NCBI GenBank assembly: GCA_025330725.1
Contig: JAIWND010000012.1
Span: 62,001-126,000 of the forward strand
Direction of reading: 5' to 3'
Source of the DNA: Chlamydoabsidia padenii
Taxonomy: Eukaryota; Mucoromycota; Mucoromycetes; Mucorales; Cunninghamellaceae
DNA: 64,000 nucleotides
Shown here: positions 22,949-33,686 of the stretch, piece by piece
Layout of the letters: each line of letters begins with the position of its first letter
How positions within the stretch are numbered: position 1 is the stretch's first letter
Program-made: the position numbers and the translations under genes
Notes under the pieces: generated by a model
Seen by the model: the letters and a program-made list of their open reading frames with translations, nothing else
What the model was told of the DNA's origin: nothing
The model's database searches: none

Positions 22949-24219
22949 GAATGATGTAAGATTAATGGATCAAAGAGATGTTGTACATACAAAAGGGTGT
23001 ACAAGTAAAAAGGAAAGAAATAATAAAACAAAGAAAGAAATAACAATGAAGAAGGGGTCAGAGAGGAAGAAAAAAAAAAAGGCGCGGTTTATTCACCCCT
23101 CTCTTTTTTGTCTTTTTATTTTTATGAAAGTTGAACCAATTCAAGGGGAAATGGCAACAATGGTTCAAAAAGGAAAGGAAAAGCGACTTTATTTTCCCTT
23201 TTCCCTTCTTCAGGTAATAGGGGAAGTGGTCAAAAGAAAAAAAAAGTTTTTTAGCTATTTCATTGGCATTCCATCCTACATACATGTATCAAATGCTTTG
23301 AATATATATGTATATACACACATGCCTATATTAGTTCAATAAGTGACATCGTGGTGTTACCTATCACATTCTATCACTGAGCTGTATTCGGCGAGGAGTG
23401 TGATTCAGGGGTACAAATGTCTTGAAAAGGAAATCGAGATGGAGTCGAGGAGAGTATCCACCGTTGACGATCACACTCCATCGTTTATGACATTTGTATC
23501 TCCGTCTTTATATGAGCAAGGGGAAACAAATCAAAATCATCATGATGGTTATATTGGCAAAAATGTATGTACAGACCCAAGCGCGCGCGTGTCTATTCGA
23601 ATCTAGTCTCCTTTTATAAATGACCTCTTCTTCGTACAAACATACAAACTATGTAGGTACCATCCTCTCTCCTTTTTTTTCATTTCTTCCCTTCTCCCTG
23701 AATTGTTATTCATGTCATATGACGCTTTTCATTTTCCCATGTTAACCAAGATATATCATTTCCTATGTCATTTAAAACCGCCCCCCTCCATTGATCATCA
23801 TTAAACAAATATACTATTTTTATTACTTCCCCCCCCCCAAATCCATATATAATGTCTATAAGCTAATTATAATACTACTACACTAATCTAAGGGAGATCC
23901 TAAAAGTTTCGCGCCGGGTTTGCTTGTCGATCAAATTTTTCAAGTTTGTTGGTGACCATACCCAGAAGAAGAGTAATACGATTGCTTGTTTGTTGCCTTT
24001 ATTATCGTCATTTTGTTGCTGTTGTTGTTGTCGGGGCCAGTGCCAATTCAGTAGGTATTCATCTTGAATGTTTTGTCTATTCATTGTCAACGTGGATCGT
24101 CAACCTAGGAAGAGACAATTTAAAAAGTAGGATTAGTTGTACTGAATGTTGAGAAACATGCGCTGTTTATTTTTACCTTTGTCTGTTTGTTTGGTTTTAT
24201 AAGAGTCCGTTCTGTTCCT

Positions 24220-24259
<40 letters not shown>

Positions 24260-24473
24260 AAAGAAAAAAAAAAAAGAGGAAGTTTTAGAATTGTTGGTGC
24301 ACCTGGAATATAAGCGATTATTGACATAAAGAGAGATAAGTCAACCAATGCAAGTTTCATTCTTTTCTTGGCCTTACCATTGTTGTATTACTGTCCTCCA
24401 TAAGTTCCATTAAAGCATAGTTCTTCAATGTAGAATCCTTGATCAAAAGAGGATGAATGAGGAAAGAGGGATG

Positions 24474-24524
<51 letters not shown>

Positions 24525-24557
24525 AATGCCCCTTTCCTCTAAAGTTTATCCCCGTCA
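22949..24557. other. intergenic, no confident gene
   Basis: Contains weak frames only. An 87-codon plus-strand frame ends at 23606. Minus-strand splice-like sites between 24090 and 24410 might form a very small gene, but every arrangement tried stops early. Two long A runs lie here, 24222-24257 (36 nt) and 24475-24522 (48 nt). A GCGCGCG stretch sits at 23581. Confidence 0.5.
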
Positions 24558-24570
24558 TTTTCAAATCCCG
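24558..24570 (-). promoter_or_regulatory. motif copy just outside the transposon
   Basis: TTTTCAAATCCCG, a reverse copy of the recurrent motif, 30 bp outside the left transposon end. It suggests that the element landed in a promoter-type region. Confidence 0.4.
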
Positions 24571-24592
24571 AATGACGTAATCAAGCTGGACT

Positions 24593-24600
24593 TCACATTC
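24593..24600 (+). repeat. target site duplication, left copy
   Basis: TCACATTC directly before the left inverted repeat, identical to 28340-28347. An 8-bp duplication is within the range known for Mutator-like and hAT elements. Confidence 0.9.
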
Positions 24601-24708
24601 GGGGAATGCTCCGCGCAGGACCACTCCCACAGGACTAAACAACAAGACGGAATTTAAAATACGTCTCGCGCAGGACCTAAGAAAAGTCGGACGTTGAATT
24701 ACCGGTGG
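24601..24708 (+). repeat. left terminal inverted repeat of the Mutator-like element
   Basis: 108 bp, a perfect reverse complement of 28232-28339. It begins GGGGAATGCTCC. It contains CGCGCAGGACC twice (from 24612 and 24667), likely transposase contact sites, and ACGGAATTTAAAAT, close to the host promoter motif. Confidence 0.95.
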
Positions 24709-24881
24709 GAAGGGCCTGTGACAGGTGAGTAGTGAATGGACCAGAAAATATTCCCATATTTAATGCCGCTACCGATTTCTTTCGCTTTTCTTCTCCATTT
24801 TGTTAATTCACTTCAGACATCAGTTTACTCTTTTTTATGGTAATACCCTTTATATCCTTTTATATACTATCTCCTTCCAAC

Positions 24882-24892
24882 CAGTATAAATA
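24882..24892 (+). promoter_or_regulatory. TATA box of the transposase gene
   Basis: GTATAAATAGC about 105 bp before the transposase ATG. A good TATA match inside the element, downstream of the inverted repeat. Confidence 0.5.
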
Positions 24893-24992
24893 GCCTTATT
24901 ATTTTACTCAATAAAGATCTATCTTACATTTAACCAACTACTCGACTTTTTAACATTACGTTTTTTAACAATCTACTAAGCTTATAGTCAAC

Positions 24993-27977
24993 ATGTCCTC
25001 TAAACAATCTCTCCTCCCTACTCTTGGAATGGAATTCTCGACAATTAATGATTGTAGAACCTTTATTCAGGCATACGCTAAACAACAGGGTTTTGCGACT
25101 GGCACCACTTCAAGCAACAACAACTTGGGAAAACTCTCTTTGGCTTGTGTTCATCACGGTCAGTATCGCAAAGGGAAATCAACAAACGACGAAGATAATA
25201 AATCCGCAGTGCACGACGACGACATCATTGATCTTACCAAGAAGGTTTCCTCTGTCTCTGTCAAGAAACGCAATTGTAAAACTGGCCGGATTGGATGTCC
25301 TGTGAACTTCTTCTTCTACCGTGGCCGCGACGACACCCAGCAGTTTAGGCTAACAAAGATGGAACTGGAGCACAACCACCCCATGGCATTATCTCAAGCG
25401 ACTTACCATGTGCATCGCAAGCTGGACGATCAACAAGAAGCGAAGGTTTGGGATATGGTGTCAGCAAAAATACCACCTAGGGCGATCGTGGATCTTATGG
25501 CTCGGGATGGTGGAAATATGATCGCCAAAGATGTCGCTAACTTGAATCAACGACGATTTGCTGGATTGGATAACGCTGGATGCAAGGACATGGGCGGGTT
25601 TATAAACTATTTGGAAGCCAATGGATACGAGGTGCGCTGGTTAAAGGATTCCGTCAACCGTACTGTGTGCTTCTTCTTTACTCACGAAAAGTGTATGCAT
25701 ATGGCAAGACGATTCAACGAGGTGGTGGTGGTGGACGCTACTTACAAGACCAATCAGTTCCGCCTTCCTTTTGTCAACATGGTTGGGGTGAACAATGTGG
25801 GGTGCGACGACAAAACACTGGCCAACTTTGCAATCGCTGGTGCCTGGATGGCGAAAGAATGCGAGGTGTCGTATACTTGGGTGATGGAACAACTACGAAA
25901 CACTGTGTATATGGGTGGAAAGTGGCAACCTGGCTTATTTGTTACTGACCAAGCGCAAGCTCTGATCAACGCTATCGAAAAAATATATCCTTTGTCTAAC
26001 CATTTGCTATGCTATGTCCACTTGATGAAGAACATGAAAACCAACACACTTCGCTACTTCACATCTGTCGAAGAATACAGCAAGGCGGAAATGGCATTCA
26101 AGAAAATGTGTCTTACGGAAACGCAAGAAGGTTTCGACAGTGCTTATGAAACATTGGTTGACTTGGCCCTGAAATTTACAAACGACAAAGGTGTGGCTGT
26201 GAAGGCATTTCTCAACAGGTAATAAAATACGATACAGTAATCTTGACATACTGTATAACAACGAACTAACTCCCCATACTTATGTTTCTTTATAGGCTGA
26301 TGGTGACCAAAGAAACCGATGCAAAGGACCTGGAGAAGATGAAAAAATTAATGAAGAAATGGGCTGGCATGCATGCCAATAAACTGGCTCATTTTGGCTG
26401 TCGTTCGACAAATCGGGTGGAAGGGGCACATGCGACCATGAAGTCGATTCTTTGGAATGCTGGAGGAAACCTACAAAAGGCATACGAAAGTATACACAAG
26501 TGGTATACTGGAATGGTAAGGAATCGGTTAATGGAGTAATATAAAGGGATGCACCAAATTAACGTACTAATCCGAATGTTTTTTTTTTGTATTCATGCTA
26601 GCACGAAAATTCCAACAGGTTTTTGGATCGGTCTTTGCTCTTTTCTGAGACAACATCGTTTGTCAGCTCGGTATATGTGAAAAGGGTTGCTCATCTTCGG
26701 TCAAGGGTGTCCACTTACGCATATAACAAGATCAAGATCGAAGTCGCTCTGGCCTGGGAATTCGACGAAAAGGATTATACCGACAAACATTCATGCACTT
26801 GCTCTCTCCGTCACGCCTTTTTGCTCCCATGCCGCCACATTATCTCTCGTGAACCCATTCCTGTGCCCATATCGATAATCAATAATCGATGGTTTGTCTC
26901 CGAGGAGCTACTTAGAGAAAATGCTTTGGACGAAGTGGGTAAGTTATTTGACAAAAAAAGGCAGGGTGCAGCAGTGATTATGTCTTGAAATGATCTAATC
27001 CCCTTTTTTTAACATTAAACACCATATAGCTGAAGAAGAAAATGATATCAAAGCCAAAGTTGTGGACACTCTCAAGAACAAGCTATACAGCCTCATCACT
27101 GAAATCGACGACAGCATTCAAGGTGTCACCAATCAAGAGATGGAAAGCGCAATCAAGCAACTTGAAGTGGTACGGGACGAACTGATCGGCCGGGATTCCT
27201 TCTCCATAATCCTTCCTCCTTCGCAAAAGAAGAACCCCCAAGGTCGACCAGCCTCAACAAAACGAACAGCCTCTCAGTTTGAAGTGGTGGATGCAACAAC
27301 AAAGAAAAAGGCCAAACTACTTTCGAAAATGTAATGTATTTTTTTGGGGGGGGGCTTAAAGCAGATCGAAAGAAGAACTCACTTTTTTTTTCTTTTTCTT
27401 TTTTAGGGAAAACATGAAGGGAAAGGACACCAAACACAACAATCTTTGGCCAACTGTGTGTGTTGATAAGGTGGATTCTGTTTACAATCCCATGGCAGAT
27501 GGTAACTGTGGATTTCGATCGCTTGCGATGGCGTTGGAAGGTGACGAACACTGCTATGGAAAAATAAAGGATGCTATGATGGAGCGTCTAAAAACACATA
27601 AGGAGTGGTACCTGACAAACGGTGTTTTTATAGAGGACGATATCAACAAAATGAACGAGCTGCTCCTCAAACGTGGCTCGGTCTCACTCGAACACTGGTT
27701 TTACACGCCGGACTGTTGTCAGCTAGCAGCAGATACGTTTTTACATCCGATCCACTTCCACTCCTCGTCTGGAGCGATGCTCTACTTACCTTTAACAAGC
27801 AACTCTTACTTTAAAAACAAGCCCGTCGTCCTTCACCTTCAAGCCAGTCATATAACATTAATCAAATATCGACCTCGCTCCCAAGTTTCGCATCCAACAA
27901 TTTACCCTCTATATGAAAACATCTGTCAACGTGCCAACATACCTAGTAGACTTCCCCAATATACAAACAAGAAATAG
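24993..27977 (+). CDS. FAR1-MULE transposase with SWIM finger and C-terminal OTU cysteine protease domain
   Basis: Exons 24993-26218, 26296-26515, 26602-26938, 27030-27330, 27407-27977 encode 884 aa. Residues 15-132 are a FAR1-like zinc domain ending in ELEHNHP. The DDE core has D248 (VVVDATYKTN), D319 (FVTDQAQAL) with CYVH at 340-343, and E451 (TNRVEGAH). A SWIM finger follows (C547-T-C549 ... C559-R-H561). A GRPAS basic patch lies near 666. From about 715 there is an OTU fold with D726-G-N-C729-G-F-R and H843 in SHITL, the expected nucleophile and histidine. The transposase would cut at the inverted repeats. The OTU part may remove ubiquitin from the transposase or host proteins (inference). 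Confidence 0.94.
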
Positions 27978-28231
27978 CTATTTACACTTCTTTTTTTTTG
28001 GCACCAGTTTTGGTTTTTTTTCATAACCGCTGGATGCTTTCTTTTATACACCCTTTTTTTTTACTTATAGAACCCTCTTTGACTATCATCACCTTTTTTT
28101 ATTTTTAACTCATAAATAAAACATAACTTACATTACTTATTGACTTTTTTGATTTATAAGCAAACTAATCTTCGTTAATTTTATTCTCTTCACTTTTATT
28201 CCTTCAACTTCACAATTGATACACCCACTTT
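27978..28231. other. transposon 3' non-coding segment
   Basis: AT-rich, with several T runs and AATAAA-like sequence near 28114. It holds the transposase 3' UTR and then the right inverted repeat. No other gene. Confidence 0.7.
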
Positions 28232-28339
28232 CCACCGGTAATTCAACGTCCGACTTTTCTTAGGTCCTGCGCGAGACGTATTTTAAATTCCGTCTTGTTG
28301 TTTAGTCCTGTGGGAGTGGTCCTGCGCGGAGCATTCCCC
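28232..28339 (-). repeat. right terminal inverted repeat of the Mutator-like element
   Basis: 108 bp, identical in reverse complement to 24601-24708. The outer end is ...AGCATTCCCC. Confidence 0.95.
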
Positions 28340-28347
28340 TCACATTC
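28340..28347 (+). repeat. target site duplication, right copy
   Basis: TCACATTC directly after the right inverted repeat, matching the left flank. Confidence 0.9.
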
Positions 28348-28606
28348 AAGCAATTTTTCGACACTCGACGGGATATCAATTATAATCATTGCGGCTGTTA
28401 AAAACGGAGACAAAAAATAATCCCGAGATGATGAGTTACTATATATTTAGTTAGTAATACAATGTCCCCGAATAACCAAAACATATAAATACAATAGCCT
28501 TTTTTTATTAAACAAAAGAAAAAATTATTCACTACTCTAAAAATTATACTACATCATATTCCTACTTTATCTGCCCTAATACTATATTAAGTAGCGCCGT
28601 TTTAAT

Positions 28607-28619
28607 ATTTCGAATCCCG
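28607..28619 (-). promoter_or_regulatory. motif copy upstream of tRNA-Leu
   Basis: ATTTCGAATCCCG, a reverse copy of the recurrent motif 46-58 bp before the tRNA. It also resembles a TFIIIC B-box core. Confidence 0.4.
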
Positions 28620-28664
28620 ACATTTCTGCTTTATAATTTACATCAAAATTAACTTTTCAGTTAT

Positions 28665-28747
28665 GGTGAGATGGCCGAGTTGGTCTAAGGCGTCACGTTA
28701 AGGCCGTGATCTCTTCGGAGGCGTGGGTTCAAATCCCACTCTCATCA
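28665..28747 (+). tRNA. tRNA-Leu (anticodon AAG)
   Basis: 83 nt cloverleaf: acceptor stem GGTGAGA with TCTCATC (one G-U pair), D arm with the A box GGCCGAGTTGGTCTAAGGC, anticodon stem TCACG/CGTGA with loop TTAAGGC (anticodon AAG), a long variable arm TCTCTTCGGAGG as in type II tRNAs, T arm GTGGG-TTCAAAT-CCCAC and discriminator A. No intron. A T run just after it (28750) can act as the Pol III terminator. It reads CUU, and CUC/CUA only if the first base is modified. Confidence 0.95.
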
Positions 28748-29264
28748 CTTTTTTACTTTACTGACGTTGATTTAAACGCCGTTTTAATTGCTTTTGCTGC
28801 TGTCTTGAAGGACATGAATTCCACCTGTTTTGGCTGCTTTCTTTATGATGTAGGTAACCTGAAAAAGTAAAAACAGGTCATGAATGTTGTTTAGTGAGTC
28901 CTAGAACTTTTGTGTGGAATGTTCGACCTTTTGTTTGAACAAAGTACATAAAAAAAGGAGGACTCACACCCAAGTGAGGAAGTCGGGTTTCAAGTTTTTC
29001 TTTCTAAGCTTTTGAGTTATGAAAAGATGACAGATATAGGGAAATACCATCAAAAAATCAAAAAAGTATCAATACAATAGTGTGTGGTCAATCACTCAGA
29101 TTATACCGGGGTTTAAAATGAATTTATGCATTCTCCTATTTTGGTAAACCCAATAGTGATTGGATTGCTTTCGTCCAATATCAATTTGATGTGGTAAAAA
29201 TTACCCATCAGATGTTATGTAGAGCCCAAAGATAATCTTTGGTCAAATGATACATTCCCCCCCC

Positions 29265-29299
<35 letters not shown>

Positions 29300-29530
29300 A
29301 CAAACACACACATACATTTCACTTGTCAAATGACCAACTGCAATCAATACATATCAAAGATACTATAGGTGCGTGCCATCGTAAGATAAACAAGTTAAAA
29401 AGAAGACTTTATTGATAATACAAGTAAATATAATTCTGAGATATAAAGAGTAACTATAAGAATATAAGAGACCCAAAGGTATTAAAAAAAAAAAAAAAAA
29501 AAAAGGCATAAAGACAATACTATGTTATAA
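28748..29530. other. intergenic downstream of tRNA-Leu
   Basis: No gene found. It holds a motif copy CCGGGGTTTAAAAT at 29106-29119 and a C-then-A homopolymer block at 29262-29299. The 3' UTR of the LRR gene lies at the right end. Confidence 0.5.
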
Positions 29531-31332
29531 CTAAGCCAATGTAGTTGCATGTAAATGTGTCGGTTGTGAGATAGACAAGAGGAACCGATGTTCCACCAGT
29601 TTATCCGCACTGTCATCGTTGCTTCCATCACTGTTGTTATTATTGTATCGAGCTGAAGGATCTGGATGTCCCCGAATGGAAGATGATGGATCGTCCATAT
29701 CCGGTGATGGTAAAACGCCCGCCCTGTTAACACCTACCATACGATGTCGAAGTGGTTGGTGGTCACCGATCAAATTGCTGTCATCCGGCACTGGTTCCTG
29801 TTGTTGTCGATCTACCTGGTACGCAGAATCCACCGGCGAAGAGGCTGCTCCCTCGCCAGGAGAAAGGGTGAATGATTCAGGCACACTATTTTCTTGATGT
29901 AAGGGTGATGTTGTCGACGATTCAGTGATGATCTCTTGTCGTAAAGAGGAATGGCTACGAGATCGTGTCATGTTGTTGTTGTTGCTTTTTGACGGTGATA
30001 GGAAATAAGCAAATCGTTTGGTGATCGAATTGGACGAGTTTGCTCGTGGTCGATTGATCGTCGGTCGGAGTTGTTGTTGTTGCTCCAAACGCATTGTTGA
30101 GTTGCTGGGTGTTGGTGCAGGTGAAGATGTTCGTGATGATGAAGTAGATGAAGAAGGAAGATGGCGACCACCAGAGCATGATTCCAAGCTAGGAAGAGGA
30201 GGAAGTGACGGAAGAAGACGATACGATGATGACATGGCGCTGGAGGTACTTGCCGACCGTTTTCGAGCACCCTGAGACGAGACATTATCAAAAGTGCCCG
30301 TCGCACCATTATAGGATGGTCCCGAATAAGCTTGATTCTTTATAACCAACGGAGAAGCCGAGGAGAATAGATTCAGTAAACGATCTTGATCGTCATCCCA
30401 ATGAGCACGACAAAGACGGTATTCCAACGCAATCGGTTGTCGAGCCACCCGTTCGATAAATCGTCCCCTGGTAACAAATGATTCAAAGTAGGGACCATGG
30501 CAATAGGAGCATTCTTGATGTGTTGATAGATACTTTTGAATGTGGTCAGGAGTATGGTCAGGAAGATCAAGTTGATGTCGCACTATAGTTCGAGCACACT
30601 GTTCAAACAAAGTAGGAGGATCATGTTCACGCTTGTGGACGAATTCTGTTTCAAAATCGCACCCGTCGGCTACAAGTTTTCGTAATGATTTGATGTTGGC
30701 CAATTCGGCAGGTAGATGTTGTAAAGGGTTGTTGCTGATGTTGAATGATATCATTTGTTGTAAATTGGCGATTTCCTTTGGGACCCATTTGATTTGATTG
30801 TCGTGAGCGATAATGATGATTAATTCCGGTAAGGAGCCCAATGCTGGTGGTAGATAAGTGATCTTGTTGTGGCTGATATTGATGGCTTTTAGCTTGGTCA
30901 AATACATCATGGTATCAGGTAATGTGTCGAGTTGATTGTTTGATGTGTTGAGTACAGATAAATTGTTGAGATACCCGATTGATTTTGGTAAACTTGATAA
31001 TTGATTGTTCGATCTATATTGACAAATAAGCCAAGTGTTAGTAAATTATAAAACACAACCCGTATTCTTTTACTCCCCCCTTCATGATCAGATGGTTATA
31101 CTTACAGATTGAGTTTAGTCAAATTACTGAGATATCCTATACCAGAGCTAAGCTTGACCAAAGAACGACCAGATAAATCCAATGTAAATGAAGTTGATTG
31201 AGTTCTTACACATATCGAAGAAGAAGCATCCCCTTGATTGTCGCCCCCACCAGGTAATGATGTGTTTCTTGCTGCTTGTGATGTCACTTCGCCCACAGTA
31301 ATCTTGGCCCAGTTTTCATTGATATTGTCGTT

Positions 31333-31364
<32 letters not shown>

Positions 31365-31899
31365 TGTCGTAATAGTCGTTATTATCAGCTGTATCGCCAT
31401 TGGAAGACGAAGACGATAGTGACAAAGACAACGAGGGTCGATTTTGTTGAAGCCCCGACCCAGAAGTAGTATGGTTGCTCGTCGACGTGAATTCATAATG
31501 ACTAATACCAGCATAGTAAGTTTCATCAATGTATTCCAAGTCTTTGGCGAGATGATGACGGACAAGAGACATGCGTTTGTTTTGTCGGCAGGTTCGGCAT
31601 TCTTGTTGTTGAGTAGCAACTACCCATTCTTCTTTATTGATGCTGTCGTTATCATTACTGTCATCGGTCGATGTATTGTATTTGTGAGTTTGTAATGTTG
31701 TATTGCTTTTACTGTTACATTGGCAAATAAGTTCCAGTTTGTATAGCTCTGGATGGTTTAAAACATGGTCAGGTGGCATAAAGACGGTAGGTTCAGAATT
31801 CGTGTCAATGGCATCGTTGTCTTTTAGGAGTGGTGATTGGTTGTGGTCCACATAACCAAAGGTGAGAGGTGAATGGTCTTTACTAGTACGTTGTCCCAT
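29531..31899 (-). CDS. leucine-rich repeat protein with acidic and low-complexity regions
   Basis: Exons 31899-31106 and 31013-29531 encode 758 aa. The N-terminal 240 residues are polar, with a CxCxxC-like cysteine group (ECRTCRQNK) and a run of ten aspartates. From about residue 243, six to seven leucine-rich repeats follow (LTKLNLSNNQLSSLPKSIGY, LKAINISHNKITYLPPALGS, MISFNISNNPLQHLPAELAN), the short Shoc2-like type. A cysteine/histidine segment (ECSYCHGPYFE ... YRLCRAHWDDD) comes next, then a long Ser/Pro-rich tail. The MGQRTSK start has a glycine at position 2, a possible N-myristoylation site. Related fungal LRR proteins act in signalling, but no specific role can be assigned. Confidence 0.8.
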
Positions 31900-32219
31900 T
31901 TGTTAATGTTATATAAAAAGAAGACGATATAAAAGTAGAGGGAAGAAAAACAAAAAATTAAAAAAGGTCAGCCTTTTTTACTTTTAGGCATTTTCGCCCT
32001 GGAACTCGTCCAGTTGTTTCCCCGCCTAGCAATCTATTTTTTAAATCCCGCCTATGGTGTTTTTTTTTTTCTTTTCCGCATCTCCAGCATTCAACCTGCA
32101 TATACCGGTACACCAACTTTAAACGTTTATTTCTATTTATTAGACAGCAAAAAATGACTATACTAAAGCTATATATTACTACTTTCTTGATTACATGGTG
32201 CAAGTATATACCTCGAGGA
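31900..32219. other. short spacer between LRR gene and HIRA
   Basis: The LRR gene promoter and the HIRA 3' UTR share 320 bp. TTTTTTAAATCCCGCC at 32037-32052 reads as GGCGGGATTTAAAAAA toward the LRR gene, about 140 bp upstream of its ATG. Confidence 0.6.
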
Positions 32220-33642
32220 TCAAAGCAAGGATCGGAATTCGGTAGTGATTCTTTGCAATTGCCGATTTTGAGCTAAACAAGAAAAAAACTATGTCATTAG
32301 TGATCGGAGTAAAGAGATTAAAACAAACCAAAGCCAATGGTTACCTAAAATAGGGAGGAGTTCCTTTAGTATGTCGTGCTTGAATGTAGATTTCTAAAGT
32401 AAGCAATGAAGAGAGATATTGAGTCAGGGGTATTCTTTAATTTTTTTTTTTTTTTTTTATTTTTTTATTTTATTTTTTAATGGTTTACCAGTATAGTTGG
32501 TTGCCATTCGTCCCCAGGTTCCATTTTCCTATGCATAATAATAAAAAGAGTGAGTAAAGCAATCGGTTCTCCTTCTTGTCTTTTCCGACGTACAAAAAAG
32601 GGGGCCCCATGAGCCATTGGCAAAGTTCTTCTACTTTAGATTGTGCATTTTCTTTTGACAGCCTTCTTGCATAGTAAAACATCCATTCCTTGTAATCCTT
32701 CGCTGATCCCAAAATGAGTGCTGCAGCCAGTTGATTCTAAACGATAAAAAATGAAGTGAGACAAGGCATGTTTAATACATTTTTTTTTTTTCATCAACCT
32801 ACTTCAATATGACTAATGGTGATGATATTGGATGCTTCAGTATCAGCTTTTGCCAGGGCCAAAAGTGATTCACTGGAAGGGTCGTTTGATCCAGTTACGG
32901 TTAAAGCAGTAGAGAGCCAGCCAAGAGGATGTTGTTCGATGGTGGATGATCCTGAGCCCCAGAATTCCGAGATGATGAACCATGCATCACTGATTCGAAG
33001 CCAGCAATTCATGGCAGAGTGGTGAGTGAATACTTGATGGTAGCTAGTGATCACCAAAGGAGTGCCATTCTTCTGAATCCGTACGTCGCGTAGGCTTGGT
33101 GCTTTTTGAGGTTCGTCTGTATTATATGTTTGAGCTACACGTAGTAATGGGGCTATTGATACGGATGATAAATGACTTTTCTGATGAATGATATCCCTAC
33201 ATATATTAAATTAATAAATGATTAGTCACACGGTTTACGTTTTCCAAGGTTATATATTCATCAGTACTTACCATGTGTACAATAATCCGGTTGCAGTCAA
33301 ACATAAAAGCCAATCTTCCTTGCAAGTCATTACTACTGGAGTACTTTCGAGTACAATAGGAGGTAATAGTCTAATATGGAATGTAAATGTCGTTATTCGT
33401 TGAAGTTGATTATAAAATATATTACCTTCTTCCAGACGGCGAGTACACCAGAATAGATGCATCTTCACACCCGACAGCAGAGAAGTATTCGTTACCGGTC
33501 ATCAAAAGAACTGCACTTGCCAGGTAGTCAGCCCATAACACCATTCCACGCCGGCTTGCCACTATTTTTGTGCAGTCAAACCCTATACGATGAGATATTA
33601 AGATATCAGTAATTTGAGTATCAATATTCTACACCACACCAT

Positions 33643-33686
<44 letters not shown>

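Larger units (their letters stand above)
24601..28339 (+). mobile_element. complete Mutator-like (MULE) DNA transposon carrying an OTU-domain transposase
   Basis: 3,739 bp bounded by identical 108-bp inverted repeats and flanked by the 8-bp duplication TCACATTC. It carries one gene of five exons with all splice sites and the reading frame intact. The identity of both ends and the open reading frame suggest recent insertion and possible activity. The insertion lies between a gene-poor spacer and a tRNA-Leu gene 325 bp downstream. Confidence 0.95.

Noticed and set aside
23343..23606. 87-codon plus-strand frame with the MESRRVSTVDDHTPSF segment
   Set aside because: The frame opens with GTG and has only a late ATG. 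No splice partners or conserved motif were found.
24100..24420. Possible tiny minus-strand spliced gene left of the transposon
   Set aside because: Several donor and acceptor pairs fit, but every combination stops within about 40 codons.
24601..28339. Assignment of the transposon to the hAT superfamily because of its 8-bp target duplication
   Set aside because: The long inverted repeats, FAR1 and SWIM domains and MULE-type DDE spacing fit Mutator-like elements, which can also give 8-bp duplications.
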